Shown here: positions 11,632 through 20,370 of the stretch, in pieces
Layout of the letters: the number at the start of each line of letters is the position of its first letter
How positions within the stretch are numbered: position 1 is the first letter of the stretch
NCBI RefSeq assembly: GCF_004011825.1
Contig: NZ_RKLO01000002.1
Coordinates: 372,001-436,000 of the forward strand
DNA length: 64,000 nt
Direction: 5' to 3'
Origin: Rhodococcus xishaensis
Lineage (GTDB): Bacteria; Actinomycetota; Actinomycetes; Mycobacteriales; Mycobacteriaceae
The notes under the pieces: model-generated
Databases searched by the model: none
Seen by the model: only the letters and a program-made list of their open reading frames with translations
Told to the model about the DNA's origin: nothing
Translations under genes and position numbers: made by a program

Positions 11632-12681
11632 TTGACGCATTCCCGGTTCGAAGCGATCGGCGGGTATCTACCAGAGCGGGCGGTGACCACCGACGAGTTG
11701 ATCGAACGTCTGGCTGAGAAGCCGAGCTTCGACTTCGCAGCAGTGACCGGTGTTCGTGAGCGCCGTGTGCGAGCCACGTCGCCGGACAACTACGAGGACT
11801 CGTTCACGCTCGCGATGAATGCGGCTCGCGACTGCCTGTCCCGGTCCCGCTACCGCGCCGAGGACCTGGATGCGATCGTCTCGGTGTCGATCACCAGGAG
11901 CAAGGACGGGGAGAAGTTCTACTTCGAGCCGTCCTTCGCGTCGATGATCGCGAAGGAACTCGGCGCACGGCAGGTGATTCACTTCGACGTCTCGAATGCC
12001 TGCGCCGGCATGCTCACGGGGACATTCCTGCTGGACAGGATGATCCGTTCCGGGATCATCCGAAACGGCATGGTAGTCAGTGGGGAAGCGATCACCCCGA
12101 TCGCCGAGACTGCGGTCAAGGAGTTGACCGGTGGCTACGATCCGCAGTTCGCGTCGTTGTCGGTCGGGGATTCCGGCAGTGCGGTGATCATCGATGTATC
12201 AGAGGACGAGCGCGACCGGATCCACTACGTCGAAATGATGACCGCGTCGGAGTACTCGGACGCGTGTATCGGGAAGCCGAGCGACCGCTCCCAGGGCATC
12301 GCCCTCTATACCGACAACCGGCGGATGCACAACGAGGACCGGTTCAAGTTGTGGACCGACAGCCAGCGCTCCTTCCTGGCGGAACGTGGCCGCACCTTTG
12401 CCGACGAAGATTTCGACTACGTCATCCACCACCAGTTCGGCGCTTCCGCGGTGGCGTTCCTCAACGGGCTGGGCGAACGTGAATTCGCTCAGCCGATGCC
12501 GCCGCCGCTCAACGTCATCGAGAAGTACGGAAACACGTCCTCGACCTCGCATTTCGTCGTCCTTCGGGACCATCTACGGCAGCGCAACATCCCACCCGGT
12601 TCGAAGGTGCTGATGGTGCCCGCCGCGTCCGGCGTGGTCACCGGGTATCTGTCGGCCACGATCTCGAGCTTGGAGGCCTGA
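11632..12681 (+). CDS. LstA/OleA-like thiolase-fold acyl-condensing enzyme (catalytic subunit)
   Basis: 349 aa with a TTG start at 11632 behind GAGGGGTGAG. The family is 3-oxoacyl-ACP synthase III / OleA. Visible active-site residues are the OleA-type Glu99 in YFEPSFA, nucleophile Cys124 in SNACAG, His267 in VIHHQFG and Asn301 in YGNTSSTS. OleA-type enzymes join two fatty acyl chains by non-decarboxylative Claisen condensation into a 2-alkyl-3-keto acid. It is followed one base later by a second thiolase-fold gene, as in lstA/lstB of lipstatin and nltA/nltB of nocardiolactone, where the two form a heterodimer. Inferred role: catalytic partner making the alpha-branched beta-keto acid precursor of a beta-lactone. 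Confidence 0.85.
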   Translation: MTHSRFEAIGGYLPERAVTTDELIERLAEKPSFDFAAVTGVRERRVRATSPDNYEDSFTLAMNAARDCLSRSRYRAEDLDAIVSVSITRSKDGEKFYFEPSFASMIAKELGARQVIHFDVSNACAGMLTGTFLLDRMIRSGIIRNGMVVSGEAITPIAETAVKELTGGYDPQFASLSVGDSGSAVIIDVSEDERDRIHYVEMMTASEYSDACIGKPSDRSQGIALYTDNRRMHNEDRFKLWTDSQRSFLAERGRTFADEDFDYVIHHQFGASAVAFLNGLGEREFAQPMPPPLNVIEKYGNTSSTSHFVVLRDHLRQRNIPPGSKVLMVPAASGVVTGYLSATISSLEA

Positions 12682-12682
12682 T

Positions 12683-13585
12683 ATGGGTGTCGTCATCACC
12701 GCTACCGGTGCCAGCCACAACACGGACACGGCGAGCATCGTCGAACACTCCTCGAGGGCGGCCCGGGCTGCCCTCACGACCGCGAAGGTCGGGCCCGAAG
12801 AGGTCGGAGTGCTGATCAATACCGGGACCTATCGGGACTCGAACACGGTCGAACCGGCGATCGCTGCACTGATCCAGAAGGCGGCAGGGATCGGCCTCGA
12901 CTATGGCGAGACCGATCCGCGGTCGTTCTCCTTCGACCTGATGAACGGTGCGTGCGGTGTTCTCAACGCTGTGCAGGTTGCGTCCGGGCTCCTCGAGACC
13001 GGTACGACCGCGCGTGTTCTCATCGTGTCGGGGGATACGCATCCGTCGATGACGGGCTCGGGCGCTCCGCAGGACTTCCCCTACACGTCCGCGGGTGCGG
13101 CGATGCTCCTCGAACACGTAGACGGACCGGAGGGATTCGGGCCGGTGCACGTCGATCTCCTGGACGGCGCCTCCGCGGTCGAGGGATTCGTCGACAGCAG
13201 CACGATGGGAATCACTGGGCGTTCGGCGATGACCGTGGCCCGCGACGATGGCTTCGAGGTGCGTGTCCTCGACGCGGCGGTCTCGGCCGCCTCCGCGGCA
13301 CTCGGCGGAGCGGAGGTCGACCCGGCAAACACAATTCTGATCTCCTCGCGGCCGACCCCGGACTTCCAGGCTGCGTTGGCATCCAAGCTCGGCATCCGCG
13401 CTCTCGATGACGCTCCCGAGGGGCCGCTCAGCGGCGACCTGCATACCGCCGCATTGACACTGGCGTACCACCACGCCGCGGCGGCGGGCCGGATCGGGGA
13501 CGCGACCAGCGTGCTATTCGTTGCGGCCGGCTCCGGTCCCAGTGCAGCGGCGGTGGTGTACCAGATCCCGGGCCGGGCGGCGTAA
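12683..13585 (+). CDS. LstB/OleA-like partner subunit lacking canonical His and Asn
   Basis: 300 aa from ATG 12683; its GGAGG lies inside the end of the preceding gene. Thiolase fold of the OleA type: INTGTYRD, Glu57 in TVEPAIAA and Cys91 in MNGACG are present. The region that should hold the catalytic His reads ISSRPTPDF, and the one that should hold Asn reads SGDLHTAAL, so both residues are replaced. It is about 40 residues shorter than its neighbour. I infer a structural or substrate-holding partner that donates a Glu to the neighbour's active site, as proposed for heterodimeric LstAB/NltAB, rather than an independent synthase. Confidence 0.8.
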   Translation: MGVVITATGASHNTDTASIVEHSSRAARAALTTAKVGPEEVGVLINTGTYRDSNTVEPAIAALIQKAAGIGLDYGETDPRSFSFDLMNGACGVLNAVQVASGLLETGTTARVLIVSGDTHPSMTGSGAPQDFPYTSAGAAMLLEHVDGPEGFGPVHVDLLDGASAVEGFVDSSTMGITGRSAMTVARDDGFEVRVLDAAVSAASAALGGAEVDPANTILISSRPTPDFQAALASKLGIRALDDAPEGPLSGDLHTAALTLAYHHAAAAGRIGDATSVLFVAAGSGPSAAAVVYQIPGRAA

Positions 13586-15252
13586 TGACCGCCCCCGGTC
13601 TCACCTCCTGGCACGACCGACTGCCAGATACCGCTCGCCGCCGACCCGATGCGGCCGCGGTGACTTTCGCCGACGGTTCGAACACTGCCCTGCCCGACTA
13701 CAAGGACCTGACCTTCGCCGAACTGGACTCCTGGTCCGATGCCTTGGCTGAGCAGTTCGCCGCTGACGGCATCTCCGACGGCACACGCACGATCGTGCTC
13801 GTCAACCCGGGCCCTGAGCTGTACGCAATCCTGTTCGGACTGTTCAAGGCTGGTGCAGTTCCCGTGGTCATCGACCCGGGGATGGGCCTACGGCCGATGT
13901 TGCGGTGTCTGGCCGCCGTCGACCCTCAGGCGTTCATCGGGATCCCTCAGGCTCACGCCGTACGGGTGCTGTTCCGGCGTGTGTTCCGAAACGTGCGAGC
14001 CACGGTCACGGTCGGGCGGCGCTGGGCGTGGGGTGGCCGCACCCTCTCCGCCACGGGTCGCACCCCAAACCGCCCCGCGCAGCCACGGAAGCCGGTGCCC
14101 GCCGCCGATGACCTGCTGATGATCGCGTTCACCACCGGCTCGACCGGACCGGCGAAGGCGGTCGAACTCACGCACGGGAACCTCGAGGCGATGCTCGCGC
14201 AAACGCAGTCGATGACCGAGGCCACCGAGGACGAGACCGCATTGGTGACCCTCCCGATGTTCGGCATGCTCTACCTACTGCTCGGCGCGCGAATTGTTCT
14301 GCCACCGTTGATTCCCAGCCAGGTTGGTGATACCGACCCGCTGCACGTGGTCAACGCGATCAACCGGTTCGATGTGGCCACACTGTTCGCCTCCCCCGCC
14401 GTGCTCGGACCGCTACTCGAGCATGCCCGCACACACAAATGGACGATGCCCTCGGTCCGAGCGGTGTTCTCCGGTGGCGCTCCGGTCCCTGACAGCGTCA
14501 TCACCGGGCTGCGCGACGTGCTGCCAGACGAGTCCCAGGTCCACGCCGGCTACGGGGCGACCGAGGCTATTCCGATATCGTCGATCGAGTCCCGGGAGCT
14601 GCTCACGGGATTGAACGAGCGGGCCCGCGTCGGCGACGGGACCTGCATAGGCCGCCCGGTCGACGGTGTCGAGGTGCGCGTCATCGCCGCGGTTGATGAC
14701 CCGTTGCCAAGGTGGAGCCAGGTACAACCGCTGGACGGCGGGGTGGGGGAGGTCGTGGTCCACGGCCCGAATGTCAGCACCCGCTACTTCTGGCCCGCCG
14801 TGGCGAACTTGACCGGAAAGATCAGCGACGGAGACCAGGTCTGGCATCGCACGGGTGACCTCGGATGGATCGACCCCGATGGCCGAATCTGGTTCTGTGG
14901 GCGCAAATCGCAGCGTGTCCATACCGAGTCTGGTGTCTTGTACCCGGTGCAAGTCGAGCAGATCTTCAGCGCTGTCGAAGGCGTCGCGCGCACCGCGCTC
15001 GTCGGGGTCGGTGCGCGTCCCCATCAGCGGCCCGTGCTCTGCGTCGAACTCGTCTCCGGCGCAGATCGCGATGCGACGATCGAGGCTGTACGGGCACGCG
15101 CCACCGAGAACCCGCTCACTGCCGGTATCGACGCTGTTCTTATCCATCCACGCTTCCCCGTCGACATCCGCCACAACGCCAAGATCGGCCGCGAACAGCT
15201 CGCCGTCTGGGCCACCACCGAACTCGACCGGCACCAGGAGGTCACCCGATGA
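13585..15252 (+). CDS. LstC/OleC-type AMP-forming beta-lactone synthetase
   Basis: 555 aa. ATG 13585 shares one base with the preceding TAA. It belongs to the ANL superfamily: P-loop FTTGSTGPAKAVELTHG (about residues 182-198), YGATE (323-327), HRTGDLGWIDPDGR (421-434). Features I associate with OleC rather than ordinary acyl-CoA ligases are YGATEAIPISSIES and WFCGRKSQRV (436-445). OleC-type enzymes adenylate a 2-alkyl-3-hydroxy acid and close the beta-lactone ring. No OleB-type beta-lactone decarboxylase lies nearby, so the lactone should be retained. The next gene overlaps by 4 bases (ATGA). Confidence 0.82.
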   Translation: MTAPGLTSWHDRLPDTARRRPDAAAVTFADGSNTALPDYKDLTFAELDSWSDALAEQFAADGISDGTRTIVLVNPGPELYAILFGLFKAGAVPVVIDPGMGLRPMLRCLAAVDPQAFIGIPQAHAVRVLFRRVFRNVRATVTVGRRWAWGGRTLSATGRTPNRPAQPRKPVPAADDLLMIAFTTGSTGPAKAVELTHGNLEAMLAQTQSMTEATEDETALVTLPMFGMLYLLLGARIVLPPLIPSQVGDTDPLHVVNAINRFDVATLFASPAVLGPLLEHARTHKWTMPSVRAVFSGGAPVPDSVITGLRDVLPDESQVHAGYGATEAIPISSIESRELLTGLNERARVGDGTCIGRPVDGVEVRVIAAVDDPLPRWSQVQPLDGGVGEVVVHGPNVSTRYFWPAVANLTGKISDGDQVWHRTGDLGWIDPDGRIWFCGRKSQRVHTESGVLYPVQVEQIFSAVEGVARTALVGVGARPHQRPVLCVELVSGADRDATIEAVRARATENPLTAGIDAVLIHPRFPVDIRHNAKIGREQLAVWATTELDRHQEVTR

Positions 15253-15530
15253 AACCTGTACTGCTGAGAGCGGTTCCGATTGCCGGCTGGGTGTACCTCG
15301 CCTACGGCGCGATCCGTTCCGCCCGGGGCCGGCCCCTCGAGCATCCCGTGGCTCGGGCGGCGTGGTGGATAGATGCGTTCCTCAGCACCGTCGGGCATGC
15401 CGTCCAGGTACCAGCCGCGGTCCGTGCCGCCGGACCGCACCGGTCTCCGGTCGCCACCGCCGCCCTGACGATGGTGTTCGGCATGACCTGGCGGACCACC
15501 CAGGCACCCACGAAGGAGAACTCCGCGTGA
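15249..15530 (+). CDS. Small hydrophobic protein of unknown function in the beta-lactone operon
   Basis: 93 aa. Its ATG overlaps the stop of the beta-lactone synthetase gene (ATGA), and its own TGA overlaps the next start (GTGA), so it is translationally coupled on both sides and is probably real. There are three moderately hydrophobic stretches: residues 5-20 (LLRAVPIAGWVYLAYG), about 38-58, and 68-82 (VATAALTMVFGMTW). It is rich in Arg and Ala and has no Cys. I do not recognise a family. No equivalent is known to me in the six-gene lipstatin operon. It may be a membrane-associated helper for the lipid-handling enzymes on either side. Confidence 0.65.
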   Translation: MKPVLLRAVPIAGWVYLAYGAIRSARGRPLEHPVARAAWWIDAFLSTVGHAVQVPAAVRAAGPHRSPVATAALTMVFGMTWRTTQAPTKENSA

Positions 15531-16582
15531 AGATCCTCGTCACCGGAGCATCCGGGTTCCTCGGCGGCCGGCTCGCCCGGCGCCTCGCCGACGACGGCGA
15601 CTGGGACGTGTCCATCCTCGTGCGGCCGACCAGCCGCCTCGTCGACCTCGGTGACCTATCAGGGATGCGGATCCTGTACGGAGACCTCACCGATTCTGCG
15701 TCCCTCGAAGCCGCCACCCTCGGCGTCGACGTCGTCGTCCACAGTGCTGCTCGCGTCGACGAGCGCGGAACCCGCGCCCAATTCGAGCGGGAGAACGTCG
15801 ACGCAACCCGGGTGTTGCTCGACGCGGCGAAGGCCAACGGAGCCAGCCGCTTCGTGTTCATCTCGAGCCCAAGTGCGCTGATGAGTTACGACGGCGGCGA
15901 CCAAATCAACCTTGACGAGAGTGCTCCCTATCCCACCAGGTTTCTCAACCTGTACTCGGAGACGAAGGCCGCGGCCGAGCAGCTCGTGCTGGCCGCGAAC
16001 GGTGACGGATTCACTACCTGCGCGCTGCGTCCGCGAGCAATTTGGGGTCCCGGCGACCGATCGGGCCCGATCGTCCGGCTCCTCGGCCGCGCGCGGGCTG
16101 GAAAGCTACCGAATCTATCCGGCGGCCGCGATGTGTACGCCTCGCTGTGCCATATCGACAACATCGTCGACGCGACTATCAAGGCCGCCAGATCCGACAG
16201 TGCCGCTGGCGAGGCCATCGGGGGCAAGGCGTATTTCATCGCCGACGCCGAGATCACCAACATCTGGCCGTACATGGCTGAGGTCGCGAAAGAGTTCGGG
16301 TTCACCCTGCCCGACAAGAGCGTGAACCCGCGTGTGGTGTCGGCGATCGTGAAGGTCCTCGACCGTGTGTGGACGCTCCCGTACCTTGCGGCTCGCTACT
16401 CGCCGCCGTTGTCGATGTACGTGCTCGCACTGATGACGCGCTCGGCGACATTCGACACCAGTGCAGCCGAACGCGACTTCGGCTACACACCCGTCGTCGA
16501 CCGCGCGACCGGAATGCGCCAGTTTCGGGAGTGGGTCGATTCGCAAGGCGGCCTCGCGGAGCTGACCCGCGACCTGGCCTGA
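15527..16582 (+). CDS. LstD/OleD-type NAD(P)-dependent reductase (3-beta-HSD/epimerase family)
   Basis: 351 aa from GTG 15527, which overlaps the previous stop by 4 bases; the frame is open far upstream, but this start gives MKILVTGASGFLGG. It is an extended SDR: TGxxGxxG at residues 6-13, Ser113/Ser114 in FISSPSA, and the catalytic pair Tyr143 and Lys147 in YSETK. RPRAIWGPGD and CHIDNIVDA are typical of the 3-beta-hydroxysteroid dehydrogenase/OleD branch. OleD reduces the 2-alkyl-3-keto acid to the 3-hydroxy acid that OleC closes; the lipstatin operon holds an equivalent 3-beta-HSD homologue. That is the inferred role here. A 63-bp gap to the NRPS contains a direct repeat of CCTTCCGCGAA. Confidence 0.83.
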   Translation: MKILVTGASGFLGGRLARRLADDGDWDVSILVRPTSRLVDLGDLSGMRILYGDLTDSASLEAATLGVDVVVHSAARVDERGTRAQFERENVDATRVLLDAAKANGASRFVFISSPSALMSYDGGDQINLDESAPYPTRFLNLYSETKAAAEQLVLAANGDGFTTCALRPRAIWGPGDRSGPIVRLLGRARAGKLPNLSGGRDVYASLCHIDNIVDATIKAARSDSAAGEAIGGKAYFIADAEITNIWPYMAEVAKEFGFTLPDKSVNPRVVSAIVKVLDRVWTLPYLAARYSPPLSMYVLALMTRSATFDTSAAERDFGYTPVVDRATGMRQFREWVDSQGGLAELTRDLA

Positions 16583-16645
16583 TCAGATCCAGCCTGGTTC
16601 AGGCCTTCCGCGAACCCTGTTCCACCCTTCCGCGAAGAGGATCCC

Positions 16646-19600
16646 GTGACCACCGACGCCACATTCCAGCGCCCGATCTCCGCAACCGAGCGGCTCTACA
16701 TCACGACGCAGCCGCTCGCCCCGCCGTTCGCGATCCAGCTAGTCGTCACCGGCAGCGGCGAGATCGATCCCGCCGCTCTCGAGGTCGCCGTCGACCAGGC
16801 GTCCGCGGCGTGCCCTGGCGCGAGGCTGATCCGTGAGGGCCGGAACTGGGTCGATACCGGGCGTGCGCCACAGGTGAAGATCGTCGACCGTCCCATCGAC
16901 TTCACTGACCTCGACGACGACCCCATCTTGCAGAGCAGCCTCGGTAGCGACGATCTCGCCACCACCGAGGTCGTCCTCGCTCGCGGGGCGTCGGAGACGA
17001 GCGTCGTTTTCCGCGCGTTCCACGGCGTGATGGATGCGAAGGGCGTGCAAATGTGGGCTTCGGACGTCTTCCGGGTTCTACGGGGACAGGAACCCATCGG
17101 TGCCCCGGATCCGACTGCCGACCACGACCTCGTCGACCGCGTCGGGGCCACGAATAAACCCACGACGCTGCTGCCGACCCGACGGGCACCGCTCGGCGCT
17201 CCCGGCCGGGCGCCCCGCTCGGGCAAGTTTGTATGGCGGCACCGCACAATTCCCAGCACGACGCCGGCCGTGGTTGCCCGGATCTGTGCGCATCTCGCCA
17301 ACGCGGTCGGTTCCGCGGCCCGGTTCATGGTCCCGGTCGATCTTCGTCGACATGATCCTGCTACTCGTTCGACTGCAAACCTCGCCCTGCCGCTGTTCGT
17401 CGACGTCGACCCTGGTGCTACGTGGCAGCAAGTCCACGCCCAGATCCTCACCCGCCTCGCCGACCGCCGCGAACTCGCCGAGATGGACAACGGCGGCCTC
17501 GCACGTCTCCCCGGCCCGGTCGCCCGCGCCATAGTGACGGGCGCACACCGACTTGGCGCCCGCATGGATCGAAACCTGGTGTCGGCTATCGTTTCCCACG
17601 CCGGTCTGATTGACCTCGACGACTTCGCGGCGTCCGGCTTCACCGCTGCGACCGCACGCGCCCTACCCGTACACACCGGGCTCGTCCCGATGTCGTTCGT
17701 GATCGTCGAAACCGGTGCCGGCACCGAGATCACAGTGTCCTGCCGTGCGGGTGATGGCGTCAACGAGCAACTGGACACGCTCCTCGACCGGCTCATCGGT
17801 GAGCTTGCCGCGCCCGCCGCCGCGCCGCTCGACGCCGTCGAACCGGCTCTGCCAACACTCGGCCCCGTGCCCGGGGCGGACATCGTGTCCATGGGGGACA
17901 CCACGGACAGCCGGTTTCGCTACCACGCCGAGAGCACCCCGGCCGCGGTGGCGGTCAGCGGCCCCGACGGCGAGTACACCTACCGCCAGCTCGACGACTG
18001 GGCCGATGCGATCGCGGCCGTTCTGATCAGCCACGACGTCGGTCCCGGTTCGATAGTCGCGATCCTGGCCGGACGCATTCCTGCCGCGATGGCGAGCCAA
18101 CTCGGCATCATGCGAACCGGTGCAGCGTTCCTGTCCCTGGACCCGAAGCACCCGACCGACCGGCTCACCGCGATCCTCGAAGACTCGAAGGCCCGGATAC
18201 TGCTGACCGCCGATGAGCATGCACAGCTCATCCCCACCGACACCCCGGCGATGGTCCTCGAAGACCTCCCGAGACAAGCGAATTCTCCGGTGACAGTGCC
18301 GATCAGCGGTGAAGACATCGCATACGTCACCTACACTTCCGGGTCGACCGGCAGGCCAAAGGGTGTCCTCGTCCCGCACCGCGGCATCGTCAACTTCGTC
18401 GATGCCGCCACCGAATGGTGGTGTCTGGGGCCCGACACCCGGTTCGCGCACCACCACACCCCGTCCGCCGACATGGCCTGCGCCGCGTTCTTCAGCTCTC
18501 TGCTGACCGGCGGTTCGATAACTCTTGTGCCCGAAGATATCTCGCACCTGTCGTTGCGCGCGATGCTGGTCGATTCCGGTGCCAACACCTTCCTGCTCAC
18601 CCCGAGCCTGCTCGAGGTCGTCCTGCGCCTGGACATCACCCGGCCCGAGGCGCGGACGGTCATCATCGGCGGTGAACGTGTCCTGCCCGGACTCGCCACG
18701 CGAGCACGCGGCTTCTTCGGTGCCGGAACCCGCTTGCTCAACAGCTACGGGCCGGCGGAACTGGCCGTCGCCTGCACTACACACATTGTCGGCCCAGCAC
18801 CCGACCCGGATGCGCTATCGGTCCCTATCGGTCGCCCCGCCGTCAACACCCCGGTCTTCCTGCTGGACGAGCTGCAGCGGCCGGTCGCTGCGGGTGAGAT
18901 CGGTGAATTGTGCTTCGGTGGCCCTCAGGTGGCCCGTGGGTACCTTGGTCGCCCCGAGTTGACCGCACAACGGTTCATCACCCTGCCCGGCGGCGAACGT
19001 GTCTACCGCACCGGAGACCTCGGGCGGGTGTTGCCTAACCAGAGCCTCGACTTTGTCGGCCGAGTGGATGATCAGGTCAAGATTCGCGGCAATCGTGTCG
19101 AGCCAGGAGAGGTTCAGGCAGTGCTCGAGCAGATGCCTGGAACCGGCCAAGTCGCAGTCGCCGCCCGCCCGACGGCGGCCGGCGGCAACGCCCTGGTTGC
19201 CTACCTGGTCGCCGATGCCGACGTCGATATCGCTGCCGTACGTGAGTATCTGGGAGAGCACGTGCCTTCCTACATGATCCCCGCTGTGATCCACCCAGTC
19301 GACGATATCCCCCTCACGGCCAACGGCAAGATCGACCTTGCCCGCCTACCCGGCATCCCTGACGCAGGTCTGGACGCGCCCGCAGTGAATGGGACAACGC
19401 AGAGAGCGGACGTCGAGGGAGCCGAGGTTGACCGGATCGCCACTATCTGGGCGTCGATTCTCCAGATCGCCCCCGGCGAGGTGACACCGGACGCCGACTT
19501 CTTCGCGCTCGGTGGAGATTCGCTCGCCTCCCTGGAGATGCTCTCCCAGGTTTCGGCCACCATCGTCGGACCGGACGGCGAGGCGCGGTTCGTCGAACAG

Positions 19601-19678
19601 CTCGAGGGCCTGGTCAACAACATGACTCTCACTCAGGTCCACGCCGCCGCAGTCGCCGCGCGAGGAGCGGCGGCGTGA
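16646..19678 (+). CDS. LstE-like NRPS: condensation-like, adenylation, thiolation
   Basis: 1010 aa from GTG 16646 behind GAAGAGG. Domain order: an N-terminal condensation/acyltransferase-superfamily domain (about 1-400), with FHGVMDA (His126, Asp130) in place of HHxxxDG; an adenylation domain (about 425-880) with YTSGSTGRPKG from residue 563, NSYGPAE, YRTGDLGR and NGKIDLARLPG; and a thiolation domain with its phosphopantetheine Ser959 in GGDSL. There is no thioesterase. The A4 stretch PSADMAC keeps the Asp that usually binds the substrate amino group, so an amino acid is likely. By analogy with lipstatin it should load one amino acid and pass it to a hydroxyl on the lipid chain as an ester. 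The stop overlaps the formyltransferase start by 4 bases. Confidence 0.88.
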   Translation: MTTDATFQRPISATERLYITTQPLAPPFAIQLVVTGSGEIDPAALEVAVDQASAACPGARLIREGRNWVDTGRAPQVKIVDRPIDFTDLDDDPILQSSLGSDDLATTEVVLARGASETSVVFRAFHGVMDAKGVQMWASDVFRVLRGQEPIGAPDPTADHDLVDRVGATNKPTTLLPTRRAPLGAPGRAPRSGKFVWRHRTIPSTTPAVVARICAHLANAVGSAARFMVPVDLRRHDPATRSTANLALPLFVDVDPGATWQQVHAQILTRLADRRELAEMDNGGLARLPGPVARAIVTGAHRLGARMDRNLVSAIVSHAGLIDLDDFAASGFTAATARALPVHTGLVPMSFVIVETGAGTEITVSCRAGDGVNEQLDTLLDRLIGELAAPAAAPLDAVEPALPTLGPVPGADIVSMGDTTDSRFRYHAESTPAAVAVSGPDGEYTYRQLDDWADAIAAVLISHDVGPGSIVAILAGRIPAAMASQLGIMRTGAAFLSLDPKHPTDRLTAILEDSKARILLTADEHAQLIPTDTPAMVLEDLPRQANSPVTVPISGEDIAYVTYTSGSTGRPKGVLVPHRGIVNFVDAATEWWCLGPDTRFAHHHTPSADMACAAFFSSLLTGGSITLVPEDISHLSLRAMLVDSGANTFLLTPSLLEVVLRLDITRPEARTVIIGGERVLPGLATRARGFFGAGTRLLNSYGPAELAVACTTHIVGPAPDPDALSVPIGRPAVNTPVFLLDELQRPVAAGEIGELCFGGPQVARGYLGRPELTAQRFITLPGGERVYRTGDLGRVLPNQSLDFVGRVDDQVKIRGNRVEPGEVQAVLEQMPGTGQVAVAARPTAAGGNALVAYLVADADVDIAAVREYLGEHVPSYMIPAVIHPVDDIPLTANGKIDLARLPGIPDAGLDAPAVNGTTQRADVEGAEVDRIATIWASILQIAPGEVTPDADFFALGGDSLASLEMLSQVSATIVGPDGEARFVEQLEGLVNNMTLTQVHAAAVAARGAAA

Positions 19679-20370
19679 TCTTCATCGGCGAAGGAGCCTT
19701 GCTCTGGCGTGCGGTCCGGGCTGCCACCGCGGGCGGATACCGCGTCGACCTCGTCTGCACCCGCTCCGACCAGACCGCACCCGACCAAGTCCCGGTGCTG
19801 AAGACCCGCGACGTCAACACCGACGCCATTCGGATCAAGTCCGCGTGCAGTGACGGGCTCGTCTGGTCGATCAACAACCCAACGATCCTCAGGGCCCCTC
19901 TCCTCGACTTCGGACTGCGGATCTACAACATCCACAACGGGCCGCTACCGGCCTATCGCGGGCGCCCCGAGATTGCGATCACGTATGCGCTCCTCAACGG
20001 TGAGACCCGCTACGGGGCAACCCTCCACGAGGTTGACCATGGCGTCGACACCGGTGCCGTCCTCGACGTCGAAGAGTTCCCGATCCGGCCAGAGGACCGG
20101 TTTCAGGAGGTGATGATGACCGGACTGCGTGCCTGCCACACCCTGTTCGAACGCAATCTCGATGCCGCAGTGAACGGGCTTCTCACTCCGGCCAAGCCGT
20201 CCACCGTCGGTGGCGGCTACTACGGACGCGAACGCCTCGAAGAGTTGGCCGGCTACCGCGGTAGCTCCCGCTACGACCGGGCGGGCCACCTCGGCGTGTT
20301 CACACCTGTGTACCCCGACCTGGCTGCCGCGCTCGCGGATCCGGCCACGGCCGAAAGCGCACATTCGTGA
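19675..20370 (+). CDS. LstF-like formyltransferase
   Basis: 231 aa from GTG 19675 (GTGA overlap with the NRPS stop). It is the methionyl-tRNA/GART-type formyl transferase fold using 10-formyl-tetrahydrofolate. The catalytic set is visible: Asn85 and His87 in NIHNGPLPAYRG, and Asp125 in HGVDTGAVLD. It lacks the C-terminal tRNA-binding domain of Fmt (about 310 aa), which fits a small-molecule role. In lipstatin the equivalent enzyme formylates the amino group of the leucine moiety; here I infer N-formylation of the residue carried by the NRPS. Confidence 0.85.
   Translation: MIFIGEGALLWRAVRAATAGGYRVDLVCTRSDQTAPDQVPVLKTRDVNTDAIRIKSACSDGLVWSINNPTILRAPLLDFGLRIYNIHNGPLPAYRGRPEIAITYALLNGETRYGATLHEVDHGVDTGAVLDVEEFPIRPEDRFQEVMMTGLRACHTLFERNLDAAVNGLLTPAKPSTVGGGYYGRERLEELAGYRGSSRYDRAGHLGVFTPVYPDLAAALADPATAESAHS

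Noticed and set aside
14855-15526. N-terminal extension of the OleD-like reductase frame
   Set aside because: It lies wholly within the beta-lactone synthetase and 93-aa genes in another frame; the real start is GTG 15527.
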